Source of the DNA: Acidimicrobiaceae bacterium | GTDB lineage: Bacteria > Actinomycetota > Acidimicrobiia > Acidimicrobiales > RAAP-2 | DNA length: 39,756 bases | Direction: 5' to 3' | Assembly: GCA_003142095.1 (NCBI GenBank) | Contig: PLON01000069.1 | Location: forward strand, 66,943 to 106,698 | Part shown: positions 1 through 8,590 of the stretch, one piece after another | Layout of the letters: the number at the start of each line of letters is the position of its first letter | Numbering within the stretch: position 1 is the first letter of the stretch | Position numbers and translations under genes: made by a program | Notes under the pieces: generated by a model | The model's input: the letters and a program-made list of their open reading frames with translations, nothing else | The model's database searches: none | What the model was told of the DNA's origin: nothing

Positions 1-2
1 CC

Positions 3-821
3 CCGACGCCCGAGTTGCTCGCCGACCTCACGCGGCGCTATCTCGCCATCGGCGGCGTCTCTCCGTTGGCCGATCGCACCGCGGCCCAAGTAGCGGGCAT
101 CGCCAAGTCTCTCGAGGAGCGCCATTACGGGGTCTATGACGTGCGCTTTGGTTCAAAGTTTGAACCACCCATACTCGAAGAAACGGCCACGAGCTTCCGT
201 GACGAAGGCTTCGAGAAAGTCGTCGGGATCGTCCTCGCACCGCACTCCTCGTCGATGTCGACCGCGCAGTACATGAGTCGAGCGCGCGAGACACTGGGCG
301 AAAAGGTTAAGTTCGTCGAGATCGGCGCTTGGTACGACGCGCCCGGTTTCTTGGAACTCATTGCGCAACGCGTGAACGACGCCCTGGACACAATTCCGGC
401 ATCTCGCCACGCCACGACCGAGGTGATCTTCAGCGCACACTCCTTGCCCGCGCGAGTCGTCGAACTCGGTGATACCTACCCCGAGCAACTACGCGAAAGT
501 GCCGAGAAAGCGGCCGCGCTCGCCGGCGTCGCGTCATTCGACGTTGCGTGGCAGTCGGCGGGTCGAACGGCGGACCCGTGGCTCGGACCCGACATTCTGG
601 TGGCACTGCGCGAAAAGAGCGCTGCCGGATTTACCGACGTCGTCTCGTGTCCCATCGGTTTCGTCTCGGATCACCTCGAAGTCCTCTTCGATATCGACAT
701 CGAAGCGCAGAGCATCGCCAGTGAAGTTGGACTGAACCTCGTGCGCACAGCGTCACTCAACGACGACCCAAACTTCACGTCGATTCTGGCTGACGTGGTG
801 CACACCGCGGCAAGTAGGTGA
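3..821 (+). CDS. hemH: Ferrochelatase, C-terminal part (5' end outside window)
   Basis: Inserts Fe2+ into a porphyrin ring late in heme synthesis. The reading frame is open from the first bases and already reads PTPELLADLTRRYLAIGGVS, matching a region inside the family's N-terminal domain, so the true start lies upstream. The TTG at 15 is not the start. Family landmarks are SAHSLP (His metal/porphyrin site), WQSAGRT, and CPIGFVSDHLE with the conserved Glu. The stop overlaps the GTG start of the porphyrinogen oxidase by 4 bases (GTGA), so the two are translationally coupled. In actinobacteria this protein usually works on coproporphyrin III (then named CpfC) rather than protoporphyrin IX. That substrate is inferred from lineage, not visible in the sequence. 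Confidence 0.93.
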   Translation, partial: PTPELLADLTRRYLAIGGVSPLADRTAAQVAGIAKSLEERHYGVYDVRFGSKFEPPILEETATSFRDEGFEKVVGIVLAPHSSSMSTAQYMSRARETLGEKVKFVEIGAWYDAPGFLELIAQRVNDALDTIPASRHATTEVIFSAHSLPARVVELGDTYPEQLRESAEKAAALAGVASFDVAWQSAGRTADPWLGPDILVALREKSAAGFTDVVSCPIGFVSDHLEVLFDIDIEAQSIASEVGLNLVRTASLNDDPNFTSILADVVHTAASR

Positions 822-2248
822 GCCGAGCGTCGATCGTCATCGTCGGCGGTGGGGTTAGCGCCCTCGCCGCGGCGTGGGAACTCACGGGCGGCGCGGACGG
901 ACCCAGTGAGTTAACCCCGCGAGTCGAAGTGATTGAAGCGAGCGTACGTTGTGGCGGATCGTTGGCGACGACCACATTTTCGGGGCGTACCGTCGATCTC
1001 GGGGCCGATGGCTTTCTGGCGCGTCGACCAGAAGCCGTGTCGCTCGTTCGAGAACTCGGTCTCGACGACCAGCTCGAAGCGATCGCGGAGAGCGGTGCCT
1101 GGCTCTGGTCACGCGGACAGTTGCATGAACTTCCGAAAGGCCTCGTCTTGGGTGTACCGACCACCCTCGAATCGATTCTGCACTTTCGGGGCGTTAGTTG
1201 GCGCGGTCACCTCGCGGCGAAACGCGACGCGCTCGCACCGGCTCGCTTGCACGTTGGTGACGACGCCACGATCGGAGAAATCACGCGTGCGAAGCTCGGA
1301 CGAGAGTTGAGCTATCAGTTCATCGAGCCCATGATCGGCGGCATTCAAGCGGGTCGTATCGACGAACTCTCCGCGAAGTCGGTCTTTCCAGCCCTCTATG
1401 CGGCGGCACAAAAGGGTGGCTCGCTAATGCGCGCACTCCGACCCACTAACTCGTCCAACGTCAACGACACCACGCCAGTTTTTTACTCACTGGCCGACGG
1501 AGTGGGTTCGTTGCCGACTCACCTCGTCACGAGGCTGAAAGAGCGCGACGTGGTCATTCGCACCGGGGTCGCGGTGACGGCTCTGCGGCGCACGCCCGCG
1601 GGCAGTTACCCGCTCGAGGTCGATACGTTTGCGACCACCACACCGGCGAATGGCGTCATCCTCGCCACTCCGGCGACCGTGACGACATCGTTGATCGGCT
1701 CGTACGATCCCGACCTCGATGCGCTCGGTCGCATCGACAGCGCGGGCGCCGCGATGGTCACCTTTTCCATTCTCCGCGCGAACGTCACGTTGCCCCCCCG
1801 CGGTACCGGGATCCTCATCCCGCTTGGTACGCAGTGGTCGGGCGAAGGATCGCTGATGGTGACGGCAGTAACGTTTCTCGATCGCAAGTGGCCACGACTT
1901 CGCAGCGACGAAGACGTGCTGCTGCGAGCGCACGTTGGTCGCAGTGACGACGCGCGCTGGAGTGAGTTGGACGACGACGCGTTGGCTAGACGCGTCAGTG
2001 ATGAACTCGCCTTTCTTCTACCCAAGTGGAGTGCTCCGACGGACTCACTCGTGCAGCGCTGGCCGCTCGCACTCCCCCAGTATCGCGTGGGCCACGATCA
2101 ACTCGTCGATCGGGCTCGCCGCGCGAGCGTGCACTATGGCGTCGCACTCGCCGGTAATTCCTACGACGGCGTCGGAGTACCCGCCAGCATTGGATCGGGA
2201 CGGCGCGCCGCGCGCGACATCACTGCGCTCATTGGCGGTGCTGGGTAA
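818..2248 (+). CDS. hemY: HemY-type porphyrinogen oxidase (protoporphyrinogen/coproporphyrinogen III oxidase)
   Basis: An FAD-dependent, oxygen-using oxidase that takes six electrons from a porphyrinogen. The 476-aa product opens with a dinucleotide-binding motif (IVIVGGGVSALAAAWEL, about residues 6-22), has the FAD-contacting GG.L.T.....VDLGADGF stretch at about 45-66, and ends with the family's C-terminal flavin segment (YGVALAGNSYDGVGVPASIGSGRRAA). Length is normal for HemY/CgoX. The GTG start at 818 is fixed by the 4-base overlap with the ferrochelatase stop. With an actinobacterial owner, the likely substrate is coproporphyrinogen III (CgoX of the coproporphyrin-dependent route). The third gene of that route, chdC/hemQ, is not in this window. 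Confidence 0.92.
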   Translation: MSRASIVIVGGGVSALAAAWELTGGADGPSELTPRVEVIEASVRCGGSLATTTFSGRTVDLGADGFLARRPEAVSLVRELGLDDQLEAIAESGAWLWSRGQLHELPKGLVLGVPTTLESILHFRGVSWRGHLAAKRDALAPARLHVGDDATIGEITRAKLGRELSYQFIEPMIGGIQAGRIDELSAKSVFPALYAAAQKGGSLMRALRPTNSSNVNDTTPVFYSLADGVGSLPTHLVTRLKERDVVIRTGVAVTALRRTPAGSYPLEVDTFATTTPANGVILATPATVTTSLIGSYDPDLDALGRIDSAGAAMVTFSILRANVTLPPRGTGILIPLGTQWSGEGSLMVTAVTFLDRKWPRLRSDEDVLLRAHVGRSDDARWSELDDDALARRVSDELAFLLPKWSAPTDSLVQRWPLALPQYRVGHDQLVDRARRASVHYGVALAGNSYDGVGVPASIGSGRRAARDITALIGGAG

Positions 2249-2260
2249 TCGACGATTCGA

Positions 2261-2596
2261 GTGCCCAAGGACAACTGCGGTGGATCTGACGCCGGTGGGA
2301 CTCAACTTGACGACATCGGGGGCACACTCAAAGGCTCAAAGACCGATCAGTGGACGCTCACTATCATCGTTCCAAAAAATGGGACATTCACAGTGAAGGA
2401 CGCAATAACGGGAACTGCCTCCGCGACAGTGACCCTCGAGACACCGGGCAAGAACAACGCACTCTCGTGGGACGCGACGACGGGATCAATAACAGTGGAT
2501 GGCGCCTCAGGTTCGCTGAACGTGACAACCAAAGGTGTGACCGGTGGTGCGAGTGGACAAGTGAAGATCAAAGGAAGTTGGGACTGCCCGTCGTAG
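2261..2596 (+). CDS. Small beta-rich orphan ORF, possibly a truncated secreted protein
   Basis: I do not recognise this gene. The 111-aa product is rich in Thr, Gly, Ser and Val in alternating patterns (WTLTIIVPKNGTFTVKD, SITVDGASGSLNVTTKG), as in an extracellular beta-sandwich, and has one Cys near each end (DNCGG, WDCPS) that could form a disulfide. It has no signal peptide or lipobox, and no upstream in-frame codon could supply one, because the hemY stop lies 12 bases before the GTG and in the same frame. No good ribosome binding site is visible. It may be the C-terminal remainder of a secreted protein whose front was lost, or a spurious ORF. Base composition looks less GC-rich than the hem genes upstream. 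Confidence 0.4.
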   Translation: MPKDNCGGSDAGGTQLDDIGGTLKGSKTDQWTLTIIVPKNGTFTVKDAITGTASATVTLETPGKNNALSWDATTGSITVDGASGSLNVTTKGVTGGASGQVKIKGSWDCPS

Positions 2597-2705
2597 GCAC
2601 CTGGACTTGCGCGCTGTCAAGTGCGAGTCTCTGTGAGAGTATGCACGTATGAGTCATTTCTCCCAGTTGAGAGAAGGGCACGCAGGCGAGCGAACGGTGA
2701 CATGA

Positions 2706-4844
2706 TTGGCAAGTAGTGCGCTTTCATGGGAGGAACTGCTGGAAGCGCTTCCCGACGGGACAGCTCTGCTCGACGAGCGGGGCGACATTCGCTACGTGAA
2801 CGAAGTCCTCTTGACCCTGACGGGCTACGCACGCGAGGAACTCGTTAATCAGAACGTCGAGATCCTCGTGCCACCTCGGCTTCGAGATACAGAGAATGTT
2901 GCTCGTCGCGAACACGGTCGAAATCCGAACACGCGACTTATATGGAGCGATCAGAATCTGTCGGTTTTGCGCCACGACGGGAGTGAACTTTCAATTGACT
3001 TCACGCTTTCACCGATTGCTTTCGAGGGTCAGTCGTGGGCGGTCGCCTCGATTCGCGACAACACCGCGACGAGAGAGCTGGAGCAAGCCCACAGCGACGC
3101 CGAGCGACGAGCTGTTGCGGCCGAGAAAATCGCCACGGCAACCAACGAAGAGAACGAACAACGTTTTCGCCTGGCCTTCGAGGACAATATGGCGCCCATG
3201 GTCTTCAGCAGCAGCGACGGCCTCTTGCTGGCGGTCAATGACGCATTCTGTGAGATTGTTGGCCGCTCGAGAGAAGAGCTCATCGGGTTTGACTCGAAAC
3301 TCTTTACCTACTCCGACGACATAGGCCTGAGCGAAGAGATCTACCGCCGCATGACGTCAGGCGAAGCTGAGAGAGTGCGCTACTTCAAGCGATTCCAGCA
3401 CAAAGACAGGCGAATAGTCGCTGCTGAAGTGTCAATATCGCCCGCACGAGATTCGAGTGGCCAGGCGCGCTACTTCGTATCGTCGGTGCGCGACGTGACC
3501 GAGGAGCGAGCGCTCACCGCCGAACTTTCGCACCAGGCGTTGCACGACCCTCTCACGGGGCTAGCTAATCGGGCGCTCTTCGACGACCGACTTGCCCAGG
3601 CGCACGCCAGGGTCGTTCGCCAAGGTGGATTAGGCGCGGTGCTACTTCTCGATCTTGATGACTTCAAAGCCGTGAACGATACTCACGGGCATCTCGTAGG
3701 TGATCAGGTACTCATTGAAGTGGCGCGTCGATTCGAAAAAGTGACCCGGTCTTCAGACACGTTGTGTCGATTCGGCGGCGATGAATTTCTCTACCTGGCT
3801 GAGAATCTTGCGTCGGCCAACGAAGCGGAGCAAGTGGCGGCGCGTCTTCTCGATGTCCTCGTCGAACCCCTCGAACTCGTGGGTGCGCACATTGACCAAC
3901 ACGCGAGTCTCGGCGTCGCACTATGGGACAGGACCAGCCCGGACACAATCGAAATTGTCCGACACGCTGACGTCGCCTTGTACGTAGCGAAGGGCGAAGG
4001 TAAGGGTCAGTACACGATCTTTAACCCTGGCATGAACCATCGAGCGACGGGTCACTTCAGCCTCGAGCGAGAACTTCAGGGAGCGCTCGCCGGTGGCCAG
4101 CTATCAATGCATTACCAGCCAATCGTCAAACTTTCCAGCAGAGAAATCGTAGGCTTCGAGGCCTTAATGCGCTGGCGGCACCCCGAGAAAGGAATGGTGC
4201 CCCCCAACGTATTCATCCCTCTCGCCGAACAGAGTGATCTCATTTTGGATCTCGGTTCGTTCGCCTTGCATGACGCAGTAGCGGCGGCGAGTTCCTGGAA
4301 GCAGCGATGTGGCGAGGCGAGCGAACTATTTATTACGGTGAACCTCTCGGCGCATCAGTTCCAAGATTTGGGTCTCGTACCCATGATCGAGAACGAGTTG
4401 CGTACGAGCGGGCTGGATCCGCGACGACTCGTCCTCGAAATTACCGAGAGCGTGACGCTTCACAACGTGACCAAAACAATGAATGTCATGGAACGTCTCA
4501 TTTCACTCGGAGTCGGCTTTGCGCTTGATGACTTCGGCACCGGCTACTCGTCTCTCTCCTACCTCGCACTCCTGCGTCCGAGAATCATCAAGATCGACCA
4601 ATCGTTCGTGAGTCCGACAAGAGAGAGCATTCGAAACGATACGTTGCTCGAGGCAATAGTCACGCTGGGCAACAAACTCAACATGATCATGGTCGCCGAG
4701 GGAATCGAAACCGAAGCCCAACTCGCTCGTCTTCGACACCTCGGATGCGAACTCGGTCAAGGCTTCCTCTTCTCACCTGCCGTATCGGTCGCGAACGTGC
4801 CTGCCATACTCAATACCCAGCCTTTCGACTCGGCGGAAAAGTGA
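2706..4844 (+). CDS. PAS-PAS-GGDEF-EAL cyclic-di-GMP synthase/phosphodiesterase
   Basis: A cytosolic c-di-GMP turnover enzyme of 712 aa. Domains in order: PAS 1 (about 5-120), a short helical linker, PAS 2 (about 150-265), GGDEF (about 275-440) and EAL (about 452-700). Both catalytic cores look intact: GGDEF at 357-361 with an RSSD product-inhibition site at 348-351, and EALMRW at 485-490, DDFGTG at 608-613, KID at 629-631 and EGIE at 665-668. No membrane segment is present, so the PAS domains would sense a cytoplasmic signal. The TTG at 2706 follows an in-frame stop (2703-2705), so the start cannot lie further upstream, although the Shine-Dalgarno match is poor. The last nine residues are read out of frame from a DUF1801 gene remnant, suggesting that the 3' end was formed by recombination. 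Net activity cannot be predicted. Confidence 0.93.
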   Translation: MASSALSWEELLEALPDGTALLDERGDIRYVNEVLLTLTGYAREELVNQNVEILVPPRLRDTENVARREHGRNPNTRLIWSDQNLSVLRHDGSELSIDFTLSPIAFEGQSWAVASIRDNTATRELEQAHSDAERRAVAAEKIATATNEENEQRFRLAFEDNMAPMVFSSSDGLLLAVNDAFCEIVGRSREELIGFDSKLFTYSDDIGLSEEIYRRMTSGEAERVRYFKRFQHKDRRIVAAEVSISPARDSSGQARYFVSSVRDVTEERALTAELSHQALHDPLTGLANRALFDDRLAQAHARVVRQGGLGAVLLLDLDDFKAVNDTHGHLVGDQVLIEVARRFEKVTRSSDTLCRFGGDEFLYLAENLASANEAEQVAARLLDVLVEPLELVGAHIDQHASLGVALWDRTSPDTIEIVRHADVALYVAKGEGKGQYTIFNPGMNHRATGHFSLERELQGALAGGQLSMHYQPIVKLSSREIVGFEALMRWRHPEKGMVPPNVFIPLAEQSDLILDLGSFALHDAVAAASSWKQRCGEASELFITVNLSAHQFQDLGLVPMIENELRTSGLDPRRLVLEITESVTLHNVTKTMNVMERLISLGVGFALDDFGTGYSSLSYLALLRPRIIKIDQSFVSPTRESIRNDTLLEAIVTLGNKLNMIMVAEGIETEAQLARLRHLGCELGQGFLFSPAVSVANVPAILNTQPFDSAEK

Positions 4845-5065
4845 TTGCCGGTTTTGGTGCGTTCAAACAACACCTCAGCTACTTCCCCCACAGTGGATCG
4901 GTGCTCAACGTACTGCAGGACGATCTACATGGCTATTCGACCTCGAAGGGAACACTTCGCTTTCCTTCGGAGGCACCGCTTCCGCGAACGCTCGTGCAAC
5001 GATTAGTAGACACTCGAATTGAGCAACTCTCCAACGCAGCGAGGCAACGTTCAGGTCAGAGGTAG
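4814..5065 (+). pseudogene. DUF1801 (YdhG-like) gene remnant, N-terminus missing
   Basis: Frame 2 across 4814-5065 encodes the C-terminal half of a DUF1801 domain. It starts at YPAFRLGGKVIAGFGAFKQH and continues with LSYFPHSG, a YSTSKGTLRFP segment and LPRTLVQRLVDTRIEQL, the hallmark order of the family (PAFRL.GK, FAAFK.H..FYP, Y.TSKGT.RFP, P.P..L...LV..R). The first half, normally about 45-50 residues before PAFRL, is absent: upstream codons in this frame do not resemble the family and belong to the EAL gene in another frame. The first 31 bases overlap the end of the EAL gene. No plausible start precedes the homology, so it is most likely a dead fragment. It ends with a 10-base overlap into the HAD gene on the other strand. 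Confidence 0.75.
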
Positions 5066-5544
5066 TAGCCGGAGTGCACGTAGAGACACGGCACGCCTTC
5101 GCCGACGTACATCGCGTGATTCTTCGGATCGTCATCGAGAGCGAGTCGTATGTCGAATCCGGCGGCCAGTAGCTCGTGCAGCGTTTCGCGTTTGAAGCGG
5201 TCGACCCCGGAGTAGTCGCCGTACTCGCGCATGATTAGGAGGTCCCAGCGAATTTTGTAGCGCTCGAGCCACGCCACCGTGTGAGGCTGCACTCGCCGAG
5301 GGCGCCCCGTCACCAGGATCACAAGGAGTGACGCGTCGAGCAGTTCCAGCAGTCGCTCGATCTCTTCAATCGTCGGATCGTCGCCCACGGCGTCAAAGAA
5401 GCTCTGCCAGTCGCCCCAGTCCAAAAAGTGCTGGCGACCTGCGGCGTCCGCGAGGACTCCATCAATATCGAAGATAACGGCCGCTGATGGCGTGCCTGGC
5501 GTCGCGCGCCAATGCCAGTTCTCGGGGACGTTCGCCTCAGTCAT
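5056..5544 (-). CDS. HAD-family phosphatase related to polynucleotide 3'-phosphatase (PNKP type)
   Basis: A small soluble HAD hydrolase of 162 aa. Motif I is FDIDGVLAD (nucleophile Asp and acid/base Asp, about residues 25-33), motif II is VTGRP, and motif III/IV are given by a conserved Lys (RFKRETL) and LALDDDPKNHAMY. The segment LLIMREYGDYSGVDRFKRE and the GVPCLYVHSGYY ending resemble the phosphatase domain of T4 Pnk and bacterial relatives, which remove 3'-phosphates from nucleic acid ends. The substrate here is therefore a family-based guess. There is no kinase domain. The gene starts with ATG at 5544, divergent from the large membrane protein, with a 55-base gap that must hold both promoters. 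Its tail overlaps the DUF1801 remnant. Confidence 0.75.
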   Translation of the reverse strand: MTEANVPENWHWRATPGTPSAAVIFDIDGVLADAAGRQHFLDWGDWQSFFDAVGDDPTIEEIERLLELLDASLLVILVTGRPRRVQPHTVAWLERYKIRWDLLIMREYGDYSGVDRFKRETLHELLAAGFDIRLALDDDPKNHAMYVGEGVPCLYVHSGYYL

Positions 5545-5599
5545 CAGTTCGTATTCTTGTCCCGTTCGAGTCGGGGCGAACTCTGCGAGACTAGATCTC

Positions 5600-8590
5600 G
5601 TGGCAACGGCAGAACGACGGACTATTCCAGTCCCTTATGGCCATCACGTTTACGTGGTGAGCGACCTTTCCCTCTCGCCCACAACCGACGTCGAGAGCCG
5701 GCCGGTGCGTGAATTCATCAATCTTCTCGGTGACATCGACGATGCCGCCATCGTTGTCGTCGCGGGCAACCTCTTTCACCCCGGACCCACTGCGGATCTG
5801 GCGAAGTTCATAGAAGCAACGTTCGCGTCCTTGCCGAGCGTGCGCGACTCCTGTCTGGACTTCTGCGCGACGGACAGTCACCAGATGCTGGTGCTGCCGG
5901 GTAGCAACGACCACGAACTGCGCGACCACGAACGCGCCCAAGCGCTCCTGCGAGAACTCGGCGTTGGCGTCGCGAGTGACCTCGTGTTGCAGGTCGCGAC
6001 CGCGAAGGGTGTGCGAGACCTCGCCGTCGCGGCGGGCGATTACGAACTCGACGTCAATCCCGTGAGCGCGAGAGACGTCTGTGACGCCGATCGACTCGAA
6101 GACCCGCTCGCAATCGAGCGCTTCGTCGCGTCACGCGTGCTCTATCGGCGCCTCGCCGCCTGGGTGTGGCTGCCAATCGTGGCCTTCCTCGCCCTCGACC
6201 TCTGGGCCATCTTCGCGAGCGTCGCCGGTCACGTCACGCGCCGGCACTACCGGGTGCACTTACTGCACACGAGCAACTTCTGGGAGAACGCCTTCGTCGC
6301 GCTCCTCACCGTCGCCATTGCCGAGACCGTCGTCGCGGGACTCGCGGGACTGTGGGTTCGACGACGCTTTAATCGCGTCGCGCAGCTCCAGCGTGGTCAA
6401 CTCACCGAGCCCCTCGCCCTCACCAAGGTGGACGACGTCGACGCACTCGAATTTGCCCGTCGCGTGGTCGAGCGCGGTGGCGCAGGCGCCATTGTGGGCG
6501 GCGCACCGTCGTCAGCCCTCGCGTTCCTGGACACGGGCGTCTGCGCGGCCCCGGGCCCGTCGCGCCCGGTCCTCGTGGAGCGACGCGGGCTCTTTGGGCT
6601 GCCTCCGGTGTTCGCCTCGGTCGATCGCCTGGGCGTCGTCGAGATTGAAGCGGGTTCGACGGTGCAGGTCCGACTCTTCACCGGCGAATCGCCTCGACGA
6701 CGCGGCACCATCCTCGAACGTCTGGTTGGCGGCACCAACGTCCAGCCCGCCCCAGGCGTGGAGACCGAGGCCGTCGCGTCGTGGCCGAGCGGCAAGCCTT
6801 TCCCGATCAACGTCGAGCGACTCTACGAACAGCTTCACCAACGCTCGATTCGTCGTTGGGCCGCGAGTCTGATTTTCGTCGACGGTGTCTTGAACCTCAT
6901 CGTGACGACCATTCGCCCAGTCCGAAGCCACCTCCACCTCGTGCTCAACGTTTTACCCCTCGAAGTCGCGAAGGACGCGGCCGCGTTAACGGCCGTCGCC
7001 GGTATCGCGATGATCATGCTCGCGCGCGGTCTTCGTCGAGGACAGCGCCGCTCGTGGTTCTTGTCGGTCACGATTCTCGCGATCACCATCGTCGCGCACG
7101 CCGTACGCGGGGGCACCATCGTGTCGCTTCTCATCGCGGCCGGGATCATGGTGATGCTGATCGGCCAGCGCCGATACTTCCAAGCGACGTCGGATCGCTC
7201 GAGCGCCGCCGACGCGTTGCCGCGGCTCGGCTTCATTGCACTCGTCACGATCACTGCCGCCAGCATCGGCATTGAAGCGACCGCCCCGCATCAGCTGCCG
7301 AACTTTGGCGTCATTCTTGTCGCCTGCGTCGAGCGACTCGTCGGCCAATACGACATCACCTTGCCCGACAAGGTCTCCGACTTCGTCGACCCGGCTCTGC
7401 TCGCCATCGGTCTCACACTCATCGTGTCGGCGCTTTTTCTCATCACGCGCCCGGTCGTCGACCGGCGCTTGTCGTCGGCCGCGAATTCACGCGAACGACG
7501 ACTCGCGGAGATTCGCGCGCGCGAAATCGTCCGGCGCCACGGACGCGGCACGCTCGACTACTTTGCCCTGCGCGATGACAAGCAGTTCTTCTTCTTTCGT
7601 GACTCGCTCGTCGCCTACGCGGTCTATGGCGGCGTGGCCCTCATCTCGCCGGACCCCATCGGGCCCGAGGCCGAGCGCACCGAAGTCTTCAGCGCCTTTC
7701 GCGAGTTCGCCGAAGCTCGCGGCTGGACCCTCGGCGTCATGGCCGCCGGCGAAGAGTGGCTCGGCATCTACCACGCCGCGGGTCTGCACTACCTCTACCT
7801 CGGCGACGAGGCAATCGTCGACTGTCAACGTTTCAGCCTCGAGGGCCACAAGATGAAAGGGCTCCGCCAAGCCTGCTCACGTCTCACCCGATACGGCTAC
7901 ACCGTTGAGTACTTCGATCCCTCGAAGATGGACCCCGCGCGCGTCACCGAGATCGTCGAACTAATTTCAATGCTTCGTCGTGGTGGCGGAGAACGAGGAT
8001 TCTCCATGATGCTCGGGCGTCTCTTCGATCCGAAGGACAAGGGACTGCTCCTCACCGTGGTCTACGGCCCTGATCAGAAGGCGGCGGCCGTCTGTCAGTT
8101 CGTGCCCTCGCCCGCCATTGAGGGGTACTCACTCGACCTCATGCGCCGCGACCCCGGCGATCACCCGAATGGTTTGATCGACTACGCGCTGTGCTCAACG
8201 ATTGAACACTTGCGCCAGCAAGGTTCGACCGGGCTCAGTCTTAACTTCGCGGCCTTTCGATCAGTGATCGAAGGCGAAAAGGATGGCACGTTTACCCGTG
8301 TTGAGCGCTGGGCCCTGAAACGGCTCTCGGGTATCTTGCCCATCGAGTCGCTCTGGACGTTCAACTCGAAGTATCACCCGGCGTGGCTGCCGCGCCACCT
8401 CGTGTATCCAGCGGCGGAAAGCTTCGTACCGGTCGTGGCGGCGACGCTGCGCGCGGAAAGCATCACCGAACTACCGGTGTTCGGGCGATTCTTGCAGAAC
8501 GATCCGTCAAACCGGCCCGGGACCGTGGTTCCCGAAGAGATCCTCGCCGCGGCGCGTGAAGTCGACAAGGCGGGCTCGGGAGGTCGTTAG
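5600..8590 (+). CDS. Degenerate metallophosphoesterase domain fused to MprF-like DUF2156 membrane protein
   Basis: A 996-aa integral membrane protein. Residues about 15-325 follow the layout of a calcineurin-like phosphoesterase, but its metal motifs are altered: VSDLSL at 20-25 for SDLHL, AGNLF at 55-59 for GDLF, PGSNDHE at 100-106 for GNHDE, and GGAP at 300-303 for GHTH. Two hydrophobic helices (about 186-208 and 231-252) interrupt this domain. A block of further membrane segments lies at about 440-620. The C-terminal third (about 640-970) is a DUF2156 domain, the fold that transfers an amino acid from aminoacyl-tRNA to phosphatidylglycerol in MprF/LysX. I chose the GTG at 5600 because an upstream GTG at 5492 would lie inside the divergent HAD gene. 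The stop overlaps that of the ATP-grasp gene. The likely role is membrane lipid modification; the job of the front domain is unknown. Confidence 0.82.
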   Translation: MATAERRTIPVPYGHHVYVVSDLSLSPTTDVESRPVREFINLLGDIDDAAIVVVAGNLFHPGPTADLAKFIEATFASLPSVRDSCLDFCATDSHQMLVLPGSNDHELRDHERAQALLRELGVGVASDLVLQVATAKGVRDLAVAAGDYELDVNPVSARDVCDADRLEDPLAIERFVASRVLYRRLAAWVWLPIVAFLALDLWAIFASVAGHVTRRHYRVHLLHTSNFWENAFVALLTVAIAETVVAGLAGLWVRRRFNRVAQLQRGQLTEPLALTKVDDVDALEFARRVVERGGAGAIVGGAPSSALAFLDTGVCAAPGPSRPVLVERRGLFGLPPVFASVDRLGVVEIEAGSTVQVRLFTGESPRRRGTILERLVGGTNVQPAPGVETEAVASWPSGKPFPINVERLYEQLHQRSIRRWAASLIFVDGVLNLIVTTIRPVRSHLHLVLNVLPLEVAKDAAALTAVAGIAMIMLARGLRRGQRRSWFLSVTILAITIVAHAVRGGTIVSLLIAAGIMVMLIGQRRYFQATSDRSSAADALPRLGFIALVTITAASIGIEATAPHQLPNFGVILVACVERLVGQYDITLPDKVSDFVDPALLAIGLTLIVSALFLITRPVVDRRLSSAANSRERRLAEIRAREIVRRHGRGTLDYFALRDDKQFFFFRDSLVAYAVYGGVALISPDPIGPEAERTEVFSAFREFAEARGWTLGVMAAGEEWLGIYHAAGLHYLYLGDEAIVDCQRFSLEGHKMKGLRQACSRLTRYGYTVEYFDPSKMDPARVTEIVELISMLRRGGGERGFSMMLGRLFDPKDKGLLLTVVYGPDQKAAAVCQFVPSPAIEGYSLDLMRRDPGDHPNGLIDYALCSTIEHLRQQGSTGLSLNFAAFRSVIEGEKDGTFTRVERWALKRLSGILPIESLWTFNSKYHPAWLPRHLVYPAAESFVPVVAATLRAESITELPVFGRFLQNDPSNRPGTVVPEEILAAAREVDKAGSGGR

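Noticed and set aside
4745-4813. Start of a full DUF1801 protein at 4745
   Set aside because: The codons before 4814 in that frame do not resemble the family and are the EAL gene in another frame, so only the remnant is supported.
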